A stretch of 64,000 bases of DNA from Marinobacter sp. LV10R510-11A (GCF_900215155.1 NZ_LT907980.1:2108001-2172000), one strand, 5' to 3'. Shown: positions 45,860 to 54,746, counted from the first letter of the stretch. Notes: generated by a model not told the origin, from the sequence alone. A program made the numbers and translations.

Positions 45860-48064
45860 ATGAACAAGCAGTCCGGCATACATTACCTCCGTGAACACAG
45901 GGAAGCAGGTAGCAGCAAACCGGTTCCTGTAGAGGTCACGCGTATCCGCGACACCGTTGTCGCCGGGTTAGGAGATCTGCTGCAGGGCGCGTTTGATGCG
46001 GTCGATGATTCGCTGTTCGAATTGGCCAACAATGCTCGCAGCAACAACGAGCAAAATCGCTATTTTGAAGCCATGCGGGAAATCCGCATCAAGCGCAAAG
46101 GCGTAGAGCGCCATTTTCAGAATACGGTTGCGCAGTTTTTTGCTAACCCTTCCCATACAGGTCAACTGCACGAAGACTCCCTGGGGAAGCAAGCAAATGC
46201 AGACGATCTCGCGCTCGTTGGCAATGATGACCTAGAAGAGCAAGTTGCTCTAAACGCCATGATCACCAAGGCCAAGGCCCATTTCCAAGGGCCGCTTTTG
46301 CAACTCCAAGCCCGCTTCAGCAAGGTCTATGACGGTGCTTCCGACGAATCACCAGTCAACCCCCTGGCGCCAGAACACCTTTGCAGCGCTTTCACTGAAG
46401 CCATTCAAGCGCTGGAAATCCAGATCCGTGAGCGATTAATCCTGCTCAAGCAGTTTGACCGCTACGTTGTGTCCAATCTGGGTATGCTGTTGGATGAAGC
46501 AAACAGAATTCTCGTTCAGGCGGGCGTTATCCCCAATTTCCGCTATCACGGGAAAAGCGGCCACCAACACAGTGCTGCGGAAGATCAACCGAAACCCGGG
46601 AACTCAGAAGGCTCCGCTACATCCGCTGAAAAGCAGCAGGACAGCGGTGCTGCCAGCAACGCCGTATTTGAGCATATCCATCAGTTACTGGCCCGCCAAA
46701 GAGCCAATGCCGGCATACCGTCACGACAGCATGATCCCGACATTCGGGTTATTGGGGGCACTGAGCTAGTAGGCTTGCTGACCTCACTGTCATTCAACAC
46801 TCAAGCTGGCACGGAAAAAAACCTCAGCGAAGGTGAGCCGCTTACCATTGATCTGCGCGACGCGATTCAACAAATTTTGGCCCAGGCCAACAGCCCCGAC
46901 GGCAAAAAGCCAGCACTTAAGGAAATAGACGAGGATCTGATAAACCTTGTATCTATGCTTTTTGAATTCATTCTTGATGACTACAATTTGTCTGCCCCGG
47001 TCCAGGTGCTGATCAGCCGATTACAGATACCCATACTGAAAGTTGTCATCAAGGATAAGAGCTTTTTCAGCAAGACCACGCATCCGGCGCGTAAGCTGCT
47101 CAACGCCCTTGCCCGAGCCGGCATCGGCTGGAGCAACAGCGACGAGAAAACCCGGGACAAGCTGTACGAGATGATTCACGGCATTGTGCAGAGAATCCTC
47201 AGTGAGTTTGACGGCGACATAACCTTGTTTGAAACGCTGAACGAGGAGTTTGAAGAGTTTCTTGCCCGGGAGAACCGCAAATCTTCTCTGGTGGAGCAGC
47301 GTACCCGTGAATCTGAACGTGGCCGCATAAAATCTCAGAAAGCCCAAGAACTGGTCGATCGAATCATACAGGAGCGAGTGGCTCGTTACCGGCTTCCAGA
47401 GCCTGTATATACCATTCTGATCAACGGCTGGAGCCGGGTCATGTTTCTAGCCTACCTCCGGGACGATGTTGAGCATCGCTGGCAGGCGAGCGTAAAAATT
47501 GTCGATGATCTAATCTGGTGCCTCCACCCGCACCAGGAAGATTCCGAAAGAGATCAGTGGGTTCGCGTTGTTCCCAGCCTGCTCAAATCACTGCGCGCAG
47601 GGCTGGAAGAAGTTTCGTACAATGCCTCAAAGCTCGACGGCACCATGGGGCAGCTTAAACACGAACTGGCTGAAGCCTTCCGAGCCAGCTCCAGCATGGA
47701 AATGACTGAAAAGCCGCCGGTTCAAGATGAAGACCCAGATGAAGCCAGAAACATGGCAGAGCTTCAGCCTGAAGATTCTGCTATTGCCGAGTTCATGACA
47801 CAGATTGACAGCATCGAGATAGGTAACTGGGTTGAGTTCCGGCTGATTAATGGTGCAAGCTTCCGGTGCAAGCTTTCCGCAATCATTGAAGAAGCAGACT
47901 GCTTCGTCTTTGTGAACCGCATGGGCCTAAAGGTCATCGAAAAGACCCGAGTGGATCTCGCCCATGAAATGCGGCGTGGCAGAATGACACTGCTTGAGCA
48001 AGGGGCATTCATTGACCGGGCACTGGATGCCGTGGTCGGCTCTCTGCGCAGCAAAACTGCCTGA
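45860..48064 (+). CDS. DUF1631 protein
   Basis: This is a 734-residue protein of the DUF1631 family, found in Pseudomonas and relatives; the function is not known to me. The start at ATG 45860 has CAGGAG upstream; longer in-frame starts lack support. The protein is mostly charged and helical with no membrane segment. It has a variable glutamine- and serine-rich linker near 235-265 and an acidic patch near 620-640. The C-terminal part (about 650-730) contains GNWVEFRLINGASFRCKLSA, which reads like a small PilZ-like beta-barrel; this resemblance is my inference. A hairpin covers its stop codon. Confidence 0.85.
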   Translation: MNKQSGIHYLREHREAGSSKPVPVEVTRIRDTVVAGLGDLLQGAFDAVDDSLFELANNARSNNEQNRYFEAMREIRIKRKGVERHFQNTVAQFFANPSHTGQLHEDSLGKQANADDLALVGNDDLEEQVALNAMITKAKAHFQGPLLQLQARFSKVYDGASDESPVNPLAPEHLCSAFTEAIQALEIQIRERLILLKQFDRYVVSNLGMLLDEANRILVQAGVIPNFRYHGKSGHQHSAAEDQPKPGNSEGSATSAEKQQDSGAASNAVFEHIHQLLARQRANAGIPSRQHDPDIRVIGGTELVGLLTSLSFNTQAGTEKNLSEGEPLTIDLRDAIQQILAQANSPDGKKPALKEIDEDLINLVSMLFEFILDDYNLSAPVQVLISRLQIPILKVVIKDKSFFSKTTHPARKLLNALARAGIGWSNSDEKTRDKLYEMIHGIVQRILSEFDGDITLFETLNEEFEEFLARENRKSSLVEQRTRESERGRIKSQKAQELVDRIIQERVARYRLPEPVYTILINGWSRVMFLAYLRDDVEHRWQASVKIVDDLIWCLHPHQEDSERDQWVRVVPSLLKSLRAGLEEVSYNASKLDGTMGQLKHELAEAFRASSSMEMTEKPPVQDEDPDEARNMAELQPEDSAIAEFMTQIDSIEIGNWVEFRLINGASFRCKLSAIIEEADCFVFVNRMGLKVIEKTRVDLAHEMRRGRMTLLEQGAFIDRALDAVVGSLRSKTA

Positions 48065-48109
48065 GTTGGCTTGGGCGCGCAATTATTCTGCGAGCCCAAG
48101 CCAACTCAG
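48061..48109 (+). repeat. 16-bp perfect hairpin across the DUF1631 stop codon
   Basis: CTGAGTTGGCTTGGGC (48061-48076) and GCCCAAGCCAACTCAG (48094-48109) are exact inverted repeats. CGCA/TGCG can extend the stem inside the 17-nt loop. The left arm includes the TGA stop. No T-run follows, so it does not look like a standard terminator. Confidence 0.9.
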
Positions 48110-48144
48110 CGGTCATCCGGTAATAATGGAGCACCCTGAGATCA

Positions 48145-48927
48145 ATGCTGGAGCATGGCAGCAACAATAGCCTTCCGGCGACGTATCGGATCGCCCTCGC
48201 CTTATCAACCGCTTTCCTAATTCATACGCTGTTGCTGTCGGGCGTTCCTTCCATTGTGAAGGATCCCCCCGTTCGACACCGCCAGCAATTAAACCTAGAG
48301 CTGGTCGCGACAAAGAGTAACTCTAAGACACCAACCGCCTACACACCAGAGTCGGCTGAAAAAAGCGTCAGTCGCAACCCACCATTTGAGGTAACGCCAG
48401 ACAACAGCGTTTCCCAGCCGGTAGAGCCCGTGCTTTCGACAAGCCACTCGAAACAAAAAACGGTATACAGCAAAGGCTCACAAGCCCCGGCAACAAAGCA
48501 AACGTCGGATCTGGCCAAGCCTGCAACGCCTTCACACCCTTCCAGTTCGCCATCAACATCAGGAGCCCGCTCACAGGTTGCGGAGAAAGACAGCTCGCAG
48601 GAGCCCACCCAAATTACCCAGTCACCCACCGAGCAGGATCCCTACCTGATCAAACTGGCCATGCATCTGGCCACTCAGCTAGAAACGCTACGGATACCGG
48701 CAATCAAAGAACTTACGGGCTCAAGCACCATGGAACTGGAGCTTCAACTACTAGAGAATGGTGCACTTACTAGGGTGAGAGTGATCACATCGACAGGCAT
48801 TGAACAGATAGATAGCGCAGCCTACCGGGCCGCGCTATCAGCCAGCCCCTACCCGGAGCCACCGCTAGATCAGGGCGGCGAAAGCCACTTCGAAGTAAAG
48901 CTGGTGTTCGCTCCGTCGCGGCTTTAA
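48145..48927 (+). CDS. TonB-like energy-transducer protein
   Basis: This is a 260-residue protein with one N-terminal membrane anchor (about 14-36, IALALSTAFLIHTLLLSGV). A long low-complexity periplasmic linker (about 50-165, rich in Ser, Pro, Thr, Gln) precedes a C-terminal TonB-type domain (about 170-258; TMELELQLLENGALTRVRVI and DSAAYRAALSASPYPEPP). This layout fits TonB proteins that pass proton-motive energy to outer-membrane transporters. ExbB and ExbD are not nearby. It is the last gene before the opposing grxD. Confidence 0.85.
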   Translation: MLEHGSNNSLPATYRIALALSTAFLIHTLLLSGVPSIVKDPPVRHRQQLNLELVATKSNSKTPTAYTPESAEKSVSRNPPFEVTPDNSVSQPVEPVLSTSHSKQKTVYSKGSQAPATKQTSDLAKPATPSHPSSSPSTSGARSQVAEKDSSQEPTQITQSPTEQDPYLIKLAMHLATQLETLRIPAIKELTGSSTMELELQLLENGALTRVRVITSTGIEQIDSAAYRAALSASPYPEPPLDQGGESHFEVKLVFAPSRL

Positions 48928-48945
48928 CCGGCAGGGAAAACGGAA

Positions 48946-49272
48946 TTAGGCTTCAGCTTGCTTGGTCGCCTCTTTTAACAACGTGGCTAGCTCACCGTTT
49001 TCGGACATTTCCATAATGATGTCACAGCCACCAACTAGCTCACCGCTAACGTAAAGCTGCGGGTAAGTCGGCCAGCTAGAGTAAATTTTTAGGCCTTCGC
49101 GAAGTTCTTGGTTATCAAGAATGTTCACAAATGCAAAACGCTCGCCGCATGCCATCAGGGCCTGTGATGTTTTAGATGAAAAGCCACACTGCGGGGCTTG
49201 GGGTGATCCCTTCATATACAGGATAATCGCGTTTTCTGAGAGCTGGGATTTAATGGTTTCGTTAATGTCCAT
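48946..49272 (-). CDS. grxD: monothiol glutaredoxin GrxD
   Basis: This is a CGFS-type glutaredoxin that binds and transfers 2Fe-2S clusters. The 108-residue protein has the signature QCGFSSKTSQAL (about 28-39), the GSH-binding motif WPTYPQLYVSGELVGGCDI and the usual length. The ATG at 49272 has AGAGGTG seven bases upstream; an ATG two codons earlier lies too close to that sequence. It is divergent from argF. Confidence 0.96.
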   Translation of the reverse strand: MDINETIKSQLSENAIILYMKGSPQAPQCGFSSKTSQALMACGERFAFVNILDNQELREGLKIYSSWPTYPQLYVSGELVGGCDIIMEMSENGELATLLKEATKQAEA

Positions 49273-49439
49273 GAACATTCACCTCTGGTTAAAAGGAACA
49301 GCCTGTTTGCGCTGATGCATCTATCTTCACTGAATTCCATTGTACACGTCGGGCGAGCTCCTCAACAAACCTCGCAATTTGACTCAAGGCAAGCCCCCAG
49401 CCCCTCCAGCGTTGTCTTCGTTGGCGCGAAGGGCTAGAC

Positions 49440-49473
49440 TTGACGCCCCCGTTTTTTCACCAGTATTTATACT
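49440..49473 (+). promoter_or_regulatory. candidate argF promoter with palindrome
   Basis: TTGACG (49440-49445) and TATTTA (49464-49469) are 18 bp apart, about 38 bp before the argF ATG. A palindrome AGTAT-TT-ATACT (49462-49473) covers the -10 region and could be a repressor site, for example for ArgR, although it only loosely resembles an ARG box. Confidence 0.5.
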
Positions 49474-49506
49474 CATCCTGGGCTTCACCAAGGTAAGGGC
49501 CATCCC

Positions 49507-50421
49507 ATGGCAGCAAGGCATTTTCTGACATTGAATGACATGACCACGACCGAGCTGGAGAGTCTGGTCGATCATGGCACCAAGCTCCGAAACGAATGGC
49601 GCCAGGGCAAGGTCAGAGACTCACTGAAAAATCGCGTGATGGCGATGATTTTTGATAAGTCCTCTACCCGCACCCGGGTTTCTTTCGAAGCCGGCATGAC
49701 CCAGCTAGGCGGCTCTGCCATGTTTCTTTCTTCAAGGGACACACAGCTTGATCGCGGAGAGCCCATAGAAGACTCCGCCATTGTAATCTCCAGCATGGTG
49801 GATGCTGTAATGATCCGCACCTATGCTCATGAAACAGTCGAAAAGTTTGCAAGGGCTTCGCGGGCACCTGTTATCAATGCCCTGACGGATGATTTCCACC
49901 CTTGCCAGTTGCTGGCCGACATGCAGACCTATCGCGAACATCGCGGCAGTATACGAGGTGCTACGGTGGCCTGGATCGGTGATGGCAACAACATGTGCCA
50001 CTCCTATATCAATGCTGCTACACAGTTCGATTTCCACCTGAACATAGCAACGCCCCAAGGTTACGAGCCAGACCTGGAGCTGGTAGAGGCCCATAGCGAC
50101 CGTGTAACCCTCATGCGAGAGCCCGCAGAAGCGGCCCGCAATGCAAATCTGCTGGTAACGGATGTATGGGCTTCTATGGGCCAAGAAGACGAACAAAAAG
50201 CCCGCGAAAAAGCGTTCAGCAACTACCAGATCAATCCGACGCTGATGGATATCGCAGCAACAGACGCACTACTCATGCACTGCCTGCCCGCCCACCGTGG
50301 CGAGGAAATCTCGGCAGATATGATAGATCACCCAGGCTCCGTAATCTGGGACGAGGCCGAAAACCGGCTCCACGCCCAGAAAGCTTTGCTGGAATTCCTG
50401 ATCCTGAACCGCCTGGACTAA
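49507..50421 (+). CDS. argF: ornithine carbamoyltransferase, anabolic
   Basis: ArgF makes citrulline from ornithine and carbamoyl phosphate in arginine synthesis. The 304-residue protein has the carbamoyl-phosphate motif [18 protein letters not shown] (about 52-69), the segment [14 protein letters not shown], and the ornithine-binding [10 protein letters not shown] near residue 259. The shorter length and argF-grxD neighbourhood fit the anabolic form found in Pseudomonas. Confidence 0.97.
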   Translation: MAARHFLTLNDMTTTELESLVDHGTKLRNEWRQGKVRDSLKNRVMAMIFDKSSTRTRVSFEAGMTQLGGSAMFLSSRDTQLDRGEPIEDSAIVISSMVDAVMIRTYAHETVEKFARASRAPVINALTDDFHPCQLLADMQTYREHRGSIRGATVAWIGDGNNMCHSYINAATQFDFHLNIATPQGYEPDLELVEAHSDRVTLMREPAEAARNANLLVTDVWASMGQEDEQKAREKAFSNYQINPTLMDIAATDALLMHCLPAHRGEEISADMIDHPGSVIWDEAENRLHAQKALLEFLILNRLD

Positions 50422-50426
50422 GATTT

Positions 50427-51500
50427 ATGAGCACGCCGGAAACGACCGCCCACAACTGGTTGCTAGAGGTAAACAACCTAGTCTGTGGCTATGGCGGAGA
50501 CGCCGTTGTAAAAGATGTCAGCTTCGCGCTCAGACACGGAGATATCGGTTGCCTGCTCGGGCCTAGCGGTTGCGGAAAGAGCACCATCTTGAGGGCGCTG
50601 GCGGGATTTCTCCCGCTGACCGGAGGTGAAATATGCCTGGAGTCTCGGCAAATCAGCCTCGCTGGCCGCACACTGGCGCCAGAGAAACGCCGCATCGGTA
50701 TGGTTTTTCAGGACTATGCCCTGTTTCCACACCTAAGTATTGCCGATAACGTGGGCTTCGGATTGCGTGGGCTGAACAAAACCGAGAAACGCAACAAAGT
50801 CATGGAGCTGCTTCACGTTGTTCACCTGCAGGATCTGGCGGACAATTATCCGCACGAACTTTCGGGTGGTCAGCAACAACGGGTTGCACTGGCACGGGCA
50901 CTTGCCCCCGAGCCAACGCTGATTTTGCTCGACGAGCCGTTCTCCAACCTGGACGCCGATCTGCGCCGCAGGCTCAGCCTCGACGTTCGTGAGATTCTGA
51001 AAACCCTTGGCATCAGCGCTATTTTGGTGACTCACGACCAGCAGGAAGCCTTCGCCATGTGCGACCAAGTGGCCGTACTGCAGAGCGGTAGAATCCAGCA
51101 ATGGGATGTGCCATACAATCTGTACCACGAGCCTGTGAACCGTTTTGTGGCAAGCTTTGTAGGGCAAGGTGGGTTTGTTCCGGGCACGGCCGTGGGGCCA
51201 GACATTATAGAATCTGAACTGGGCATCATTCACGGAAACCGGGCCTACAAATGGCCCGCTGGCACGCTAGTAGACGTGCTTATCCGCCCTGATGATATTG
51301 TTTACGATGCGGATTCAGACTTGCGCCCAAAAGTGGTGGAGAAGACCTTTGCAGGCACCTCAACGCTCTATCGTTTTCGCGTTTCTGAAAGCACGGAGTT
51401 TGAGACGCTGTTTCGCAGCCACCTGGACTTCCACCTGGGCGAGACAGTGCCGGTAAGGGTCGAAGCCGACCACCTTATTGCGTTTGAGCGCAACAGCTGA
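50427..51500 (+). CDS. ABC transporter ATP-binding protein, FbpC-like
   Basis: This is a 357-residue ATPase starting at the ATG 50427, 5 bp after the argF stop. It has Walker A GPSGCGKSTILRALAG, signature LSGGQQQRVALARAL, Walker B LILLDEPFSNLD, and a C-terminal TOBE region (about 245-355). The sequence type resembles iron(III)/polyamine importer ATPases. No permease or binding protein is present nearby, so the partner and substrate are unknown. Pseudomonas also places an ATPase gene next to argF. Confidence 0.93.
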   Translation: MSTPETTAHNWLLEVNNLVCGYGGDAVVKDVSFALRHGDIGCLLGPSGCGKSTILRALAGFLPLTGGEICLESRQISLAGRTLAPEKRRIGMVFQDYALFPHLSIADNVGFGLRGLNKTEKRNKVMELLHVVHLQDLADNYPHELSGGQQQRVALARALAPEPTLILLDEPFSNLDADLRRRLSLDVREILKTLGISAILVTHDQQEAFAMCDQVAVLQSGRIQQWDVPYNLYHEPVNRFVASFVGQGGFVPGTAVGPDIIESELGIIHGNRAYKWPAGTLVDVLIRPDDIVYDADSDLRPKVVEKTFAGTSTLYRFRVSESTEFETLFRSHLDFHLGETVPVRVEADHLIAFERNS

Positions 51501-51732
51501 AAAACCTTATCGCAGGTTCGTCAGTTGTTGCAGACTCGCTCGATGGCGGTAAGCCACCGTGGTGACATGGCCAATCAGCGGCGCTATCGAGAACGTCAGG
51601 CACTCTCGAAGAAGAAGAACATGGGTACAGCTTAAAAAGAAATGCAGAGGGGGAATTGCAGAAGTGTTCAGTAGTGCTTGTGTAGTCGATTTGTTACATC
51701 AGGTGACGACCCGAGATCTATTTCACACTCAT

Positions 51733-53301
51733 TCATAAATCCGGCTCCAGTGGCTTCTTGCGCGGCCAAACCAAACTGAAGCGCGCGCCACCAAGGCTAT
51801 CACTTCGGCTCACAAAGGCCTGCCCGTTATGCCAATAAAGAATACGTCGCACGATAGAGAGGCCGAGCCCATACCCGCCGGAGGTGCGGGTGCGGCTGTC
51901 ATCGAGCCGGGAAAACGCAGTGAACACCTTCTCCCACTCGTCTTCCGGAACGCCCGGGCCATCGTCCTCCACATCAACACGGCAGTGATCTTCATCAATA
52001 TGGCAACGGACAAGCACCTTGCCAGCCGCATAACGCCCAGCATTCCCCACAAGATTCTGGATAGCCCGGTGAATATAGCGCGGCTCCACATCAGCTAACT
52101 CCATGTGCTCAGTGGCCTCGTCTATTTCACCCAGAATACTCAAAGCCGGACGAACAAGTTGCTGCTCTCCAACAACCTGTCTCACTATGTTAGTGACGGA
52201 TGCTTCTTCAAGGGAGAAAACAGGGCCGCCCTGCTCCAGTCGCGCATAGGTCAGGATCTCATCAATCAGTTCGTCCAATTCCTGAATATCGCCGTCAATA
52301 CCATCAAGCTGTTTCTGCAGGGCTTCCTGACCCTGACAGTCTTCAATCATCTGTACGCCAAAGCGAATACGAGCAACCGGCGTTCTCAATTCGTGGGAAA
52401 CCGCATGAATCATTTCGCGCTGAACGTTCACGAGACGCTGTATGTGTTCAGCCATCCCATTAAACGCCGCTGCCAACCGGGAGACAACAGTGCCTTCGCC
52501 GGCCTCTACACGGGCACCCATTTCCCCCCGGGCAATGCGCACAGCCACGGATTCAACTTTACGCAGCTTGCTATCCAGGCTTCGGAGCACCAAAACAAGC
52601 GCCAGAGCCAAAACACTGCCCGACACCACCAGTAACAATAGGATGACCGGCCATGCCCACGGACTAAACGGCGCCGGTAAAGTAACCTGAATCAGTTCAC
52701 CGTCTGATAACTGCACAAGCACTCGCCCCTCTCCGTTAACCCGGTAAAAGGCTGCGCCCTGGGTGTAAACCCGTTCCAGAACCTCATCATCCGGCAGTGC
52801 TGCCGGGCCCTGTACTCTTAGAACACCAACGTTCAAACCTTCTGTAAGCCGGTCGACCGCTTGTTTACGCTCACTTGGATCAGCAGCATCTAGGTGCACA
52901 CGTAAGATCTGTGCGGAGGCAACAGCAATATCACGATAGGGCTGAGTCGCCCTCAGTTGCAGAGCTTCGCCGTGAAACCCCGTTACCAGAAAGCGGTAAC
53001 CCAGGCTGCTTTCAACCGCCACCACCTGGCCATAACCTAGGCGCTCCCGAATAACCGGAGAAAGCGACAGTTCCCCGGCACTTGCAACACCGAAATCGTA
53101 CTGGAAGGCTAGCCAGTGGTACTGCTGCCCTGGTGAAGGTGAAGACGCTAGCCAGCGCATCAGCGGCTCGGAAAAGCGCTCATTCCAGAATTGTGAACGT
53201 ACGGAATTGATACCAAAAAACAGAACAATGCAAAGCAGTATTACCAACGCTGTAAGGCTGGCAAGACGGGCGTATAGCTTGAGGAAAAACTTCAGGGGCA
53301 T
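51733..53301 (-). CDS. RstB-like sensor histidine kinase
   Basis: This is a 522-residue two-TM sensor kinase. TM1 (about 14-33) and TM2 (about 218-240) flank a periplasmic domain of about 180 residues. HAMP follows (about 240-292), then HisKA with AVSHELRTPVARIRFGV (His303), then a HATPase domain with NLVGNAGRYA and SGGYGLGLSIVRRILYWHNG. Domain order and sequence resemble E. coli RstB. It is 64 bp after the response-regulator gene, with a hairpin between them that could adjust relative levels. Confidence 0.9.
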   Translation of the reverse strand: MPLKFFLKLYARLASLTALVILLCIVLFFGINSVRSQFWNERFSEPLMRWLASSPSPGQQYHWLAFQYDFGVASAGELSLSPVIRERLGYGQVVAVESSLGYRFLVTGFHGEALQLRATQPYRDIAVASAQILRVHLDAADPSERKQAVDRLTEGLNVGVLRVQGPAALPDDEVLERVYTQGAAFYRVNGEGRVLVQLSDGELIQVTLPAPFSPWAWPVILLLLVVSGSVLALALVLVLRSLDSKLRKVESVAVRIARGEMGARVEAGEGTVVSRLAAAFNGMAEHIQRLVNVQREMIHAVSHELRTPVARIRFGVQMIEDCQGQEALQKQLDGIDGDIQELDELIDEILTYARLEQGGPVFSLEEASVTNIVRQVVGEQQLVRPALSILGEIDEATEHMELADVEPRYIHRAIQNLVGNAGRYAAGKVLVRCHIDEDHCRVDVEDDGPGVPEDEWEKVFTAFSRLDDSRTRTSGGYGLGLSIVRRILYWHNGQAFVSRSDSLGGARFSLVWPRKKPLEPDL

Positions 53302-53323
53302 GTCGACGAACCCTGGCAGGGAA

Positions 53324-53351
53324 GCGTCGGCCGAAAAAACCGTACCGACGC
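53324..53351 (-). repeat. intercistronic hairpin between regulator and kinase genes
   Basis: GCGTCGG (53324-53330) and CCGACGC (53345-53351) pair around a 14-nt loop carrying a homopolymer run. It sits between the two genes of the two-component operon and has no T-tail after the stem. Confidence 0.5.
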
Positions 53352-53365
53352 CAAAAACTGAATCG

Positions 53366-54103
53366 TCAGGTTTCTTTCACAAACAGATAACCTTTACTTC
53401 TAACGGTTTTAATTCTGCGGGGGTGAACAGGATCGTCGCCGATTTTGGGGCGAATCCGGGAGACCCGAACGTCAATGGATCTGTCTTGGCCGTCGTACTC
53501 TATGCCCCGCAAGGCGGTGAAAATCTCTTCTCGGCTTAATACCCGGCCGGCATTGCTTACCAGCAACCAGAGCAGATCGAACTCGGCGCTGGTAAGGTCG
53601 ATGCTTTGTTCGCTAAGCCAAGCTTCACGCATGGAGCGATCTACCACCAGATCGTTGAACTGCAGGCGCGAAGGCTCTTCGCCATTTGCTTCATCTGCAT
53701 TCTTTTGCGCATTTTCCGTAATACGGCGCAGCATGGCTCGAATGCGTGCCAGCAGCACACGAGGCTTGACGGGCTTGCTGATGTAGTCATCTGCTCCCAT
53801 TTCAAGACCAAGCACTTGATCCAAATCGTCAGTGCGCGCAGTAAGCATAATGATAGAACCGGAATAAAACGGTCGCACACGGCGACAAATAGAAAGCCCA
53901 TCTTCCCCAGGCAACATCAAATCCAGCACGACAAGATCAGGCTGTTCGGTACGGATCCGCTCTACCGCAGGGCTCCCATGTGTTTCGACTGATACAGCTA
54001 AGCCGTTGCTCTCGAGATATTCTCGAGTCAGCTCGGCCAGCCGCTCATCATCTTCGACAATAAGAATTCGCCAACTTTCGTTTGTCAGTTCCACGCGGTC
54101 CAT
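53366..54103 (-). CDS. RstA-like response regulator (OmpR family)
   Basis: This is a 245-residue response regulator starting at the ATG 54103. The receiver domain (about 12-125) has the acidic pair VEDDE, phospho-acceptor Asp61 in VVLDLMLPGEDG, and the late lysine in YISKPVKPRVLL. The DNA-binding winged helix (about 145-240) includes ALRGIEYDGQDRSIDVRVSRIRPKIG. With the kinase gene downstream it forms an RstAB-like pair. An in-frame extension to 54175 adds unconserved residues. The region upstream holds repeats consistent with self-regulation. Confidence 0.92.
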   Translation of the reverse strand: MDRVELTNESWRILIVEDDERLAELTREYLESNGLAVSVETHGSPAVERIRTEQPDLVVLDLMLPGEDGLSICRRVRPFYSGSIIMLTARTDDLDQVLGLEMGADDYISKPVKPRVLLARIRAMLRRITENAQKNADEANGEEPSRLQFNDLVVDRSMREAWLSEQSIDLTSAEFDLLWLLVSNAGRVLSREEIFTALRGIEYDGQDRSIDVRVSRIRPKIGDDPVHPRRIKTVRSKGYLFVKET

Positions 54104-54162
54104 CTCTGATTTTGTTTTTCCGGGTTCAGTTTTTCGCCTGCATCCGACAATACAGACAACGT

Positions 54163-54224
54163 GATGTAACAGCAATTATACATGTTATTCAGAAATATAC
54201 ATGGAACCGCCTTGCCGTTACATC
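54163..54224 (-). promoter_or_regulatory. repeat-rich promoter region of the RstA-like gene
   Basis: A perfect -10 box TATAAT (minus strand, 54180-54175) lies 72 bp before the start codon. It is overlapped by one copy of TATACATG (54177-54184), repeated at 54196-54203. Outside these lie the inverted pair GATGTAAC (54163-54170) and GTTACATC (54217-54224). TACAT and GTTACA elements resemble the E. coli RstA box (TACATNTNGTTACA), so binding by this regulator is a reasonable inference. Confidence 0.5.
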
Positions 54225-54275
54225 CAGTCACAATCACTAAATTCTAGTACCCAAGTGCCCACAGCGCCAACTCGC

Positions 54276-54746
54276 TTAGAATAACGGCCAGCCCTGATCA
54301 ATTTCCTCATCCGTTGCTTCACGGCGCTCGATGATTTCCAGATCAAAATACAGAGTAAAACCGGCCAATGGGTGGTTGGCATCTATTCTGATGAGATTTC
54401 CATCCATGCCCATCACCTTAACAACCTGTGCGTTGTCGCCGGTATTGGTCTGGAATTTCATGCCAACCTTCAGGTTTTCCACGCCTTCGAACATTGAGCG
54501 GGGAACCTTTCGAACCAGCTCTGCCTTGTGTTCACCGTAAGCCATGGTGGGTGGCACAGTCACTTCCAGACAATCTCCAGCATTGCGATCTTTCACCGCC
54601 TCCTGGATGCCTTTGATAACATCGGGGCTACCGTATAGAAAATGCAGAGGCTCACTGCCCTCTGAAGTATCAACCAGCTCGCCGATCTTATTCTTCAGTA
54701 CGTAGTGAACCGTAAAAATGTCAGGTTTTTCTTGAGAAGCTTGCAT
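54276..54746 (-). CDS. SlyD-like FKBP peptidyl-prolyl isomerase
   Basis: This is a 156-residue FKBP-type prolyl isomerase of the SlyD/FkpB group. The N-terminal FKBP half (FTVHYVLKNKIGELVDTSE) is interrupted by the insert-in-flap chaperone domain (about 70-125), and the hallmark DANHPLAGFTLYFDLEI lies near residue 120. The histidine- and cysteine-rich metal tail of E. coli SlyD is absent; the protein ends shortly after the FKBP fold. Its ATG shares one base with the stop of the upstream acetyl-CoA hydrolase-like gene (TGATG). Confidence 0.93.
   Translation of the reverse strand: MQASQEKPDIFTVHYVLKNKIGELVDTSEGSEPLHFLYGSPDVIKGIQEAVKDRNAGDCLEVTVPPTMAYGEHKAELVRKVPRSMFEGVENLKVGMKFQTNTGDNAQVVKVMGMDGNLIRIDANHPLAGFTLYFDLEIIERREATDEEIDQGWPLF

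Noticed and set aside
50166..50426. Longer frame for the ABC ATPase reaching into argF
   Set aside because: It overlaps argF in another frame; the ATG at 50427 gives the standard ATPase N-terminus.
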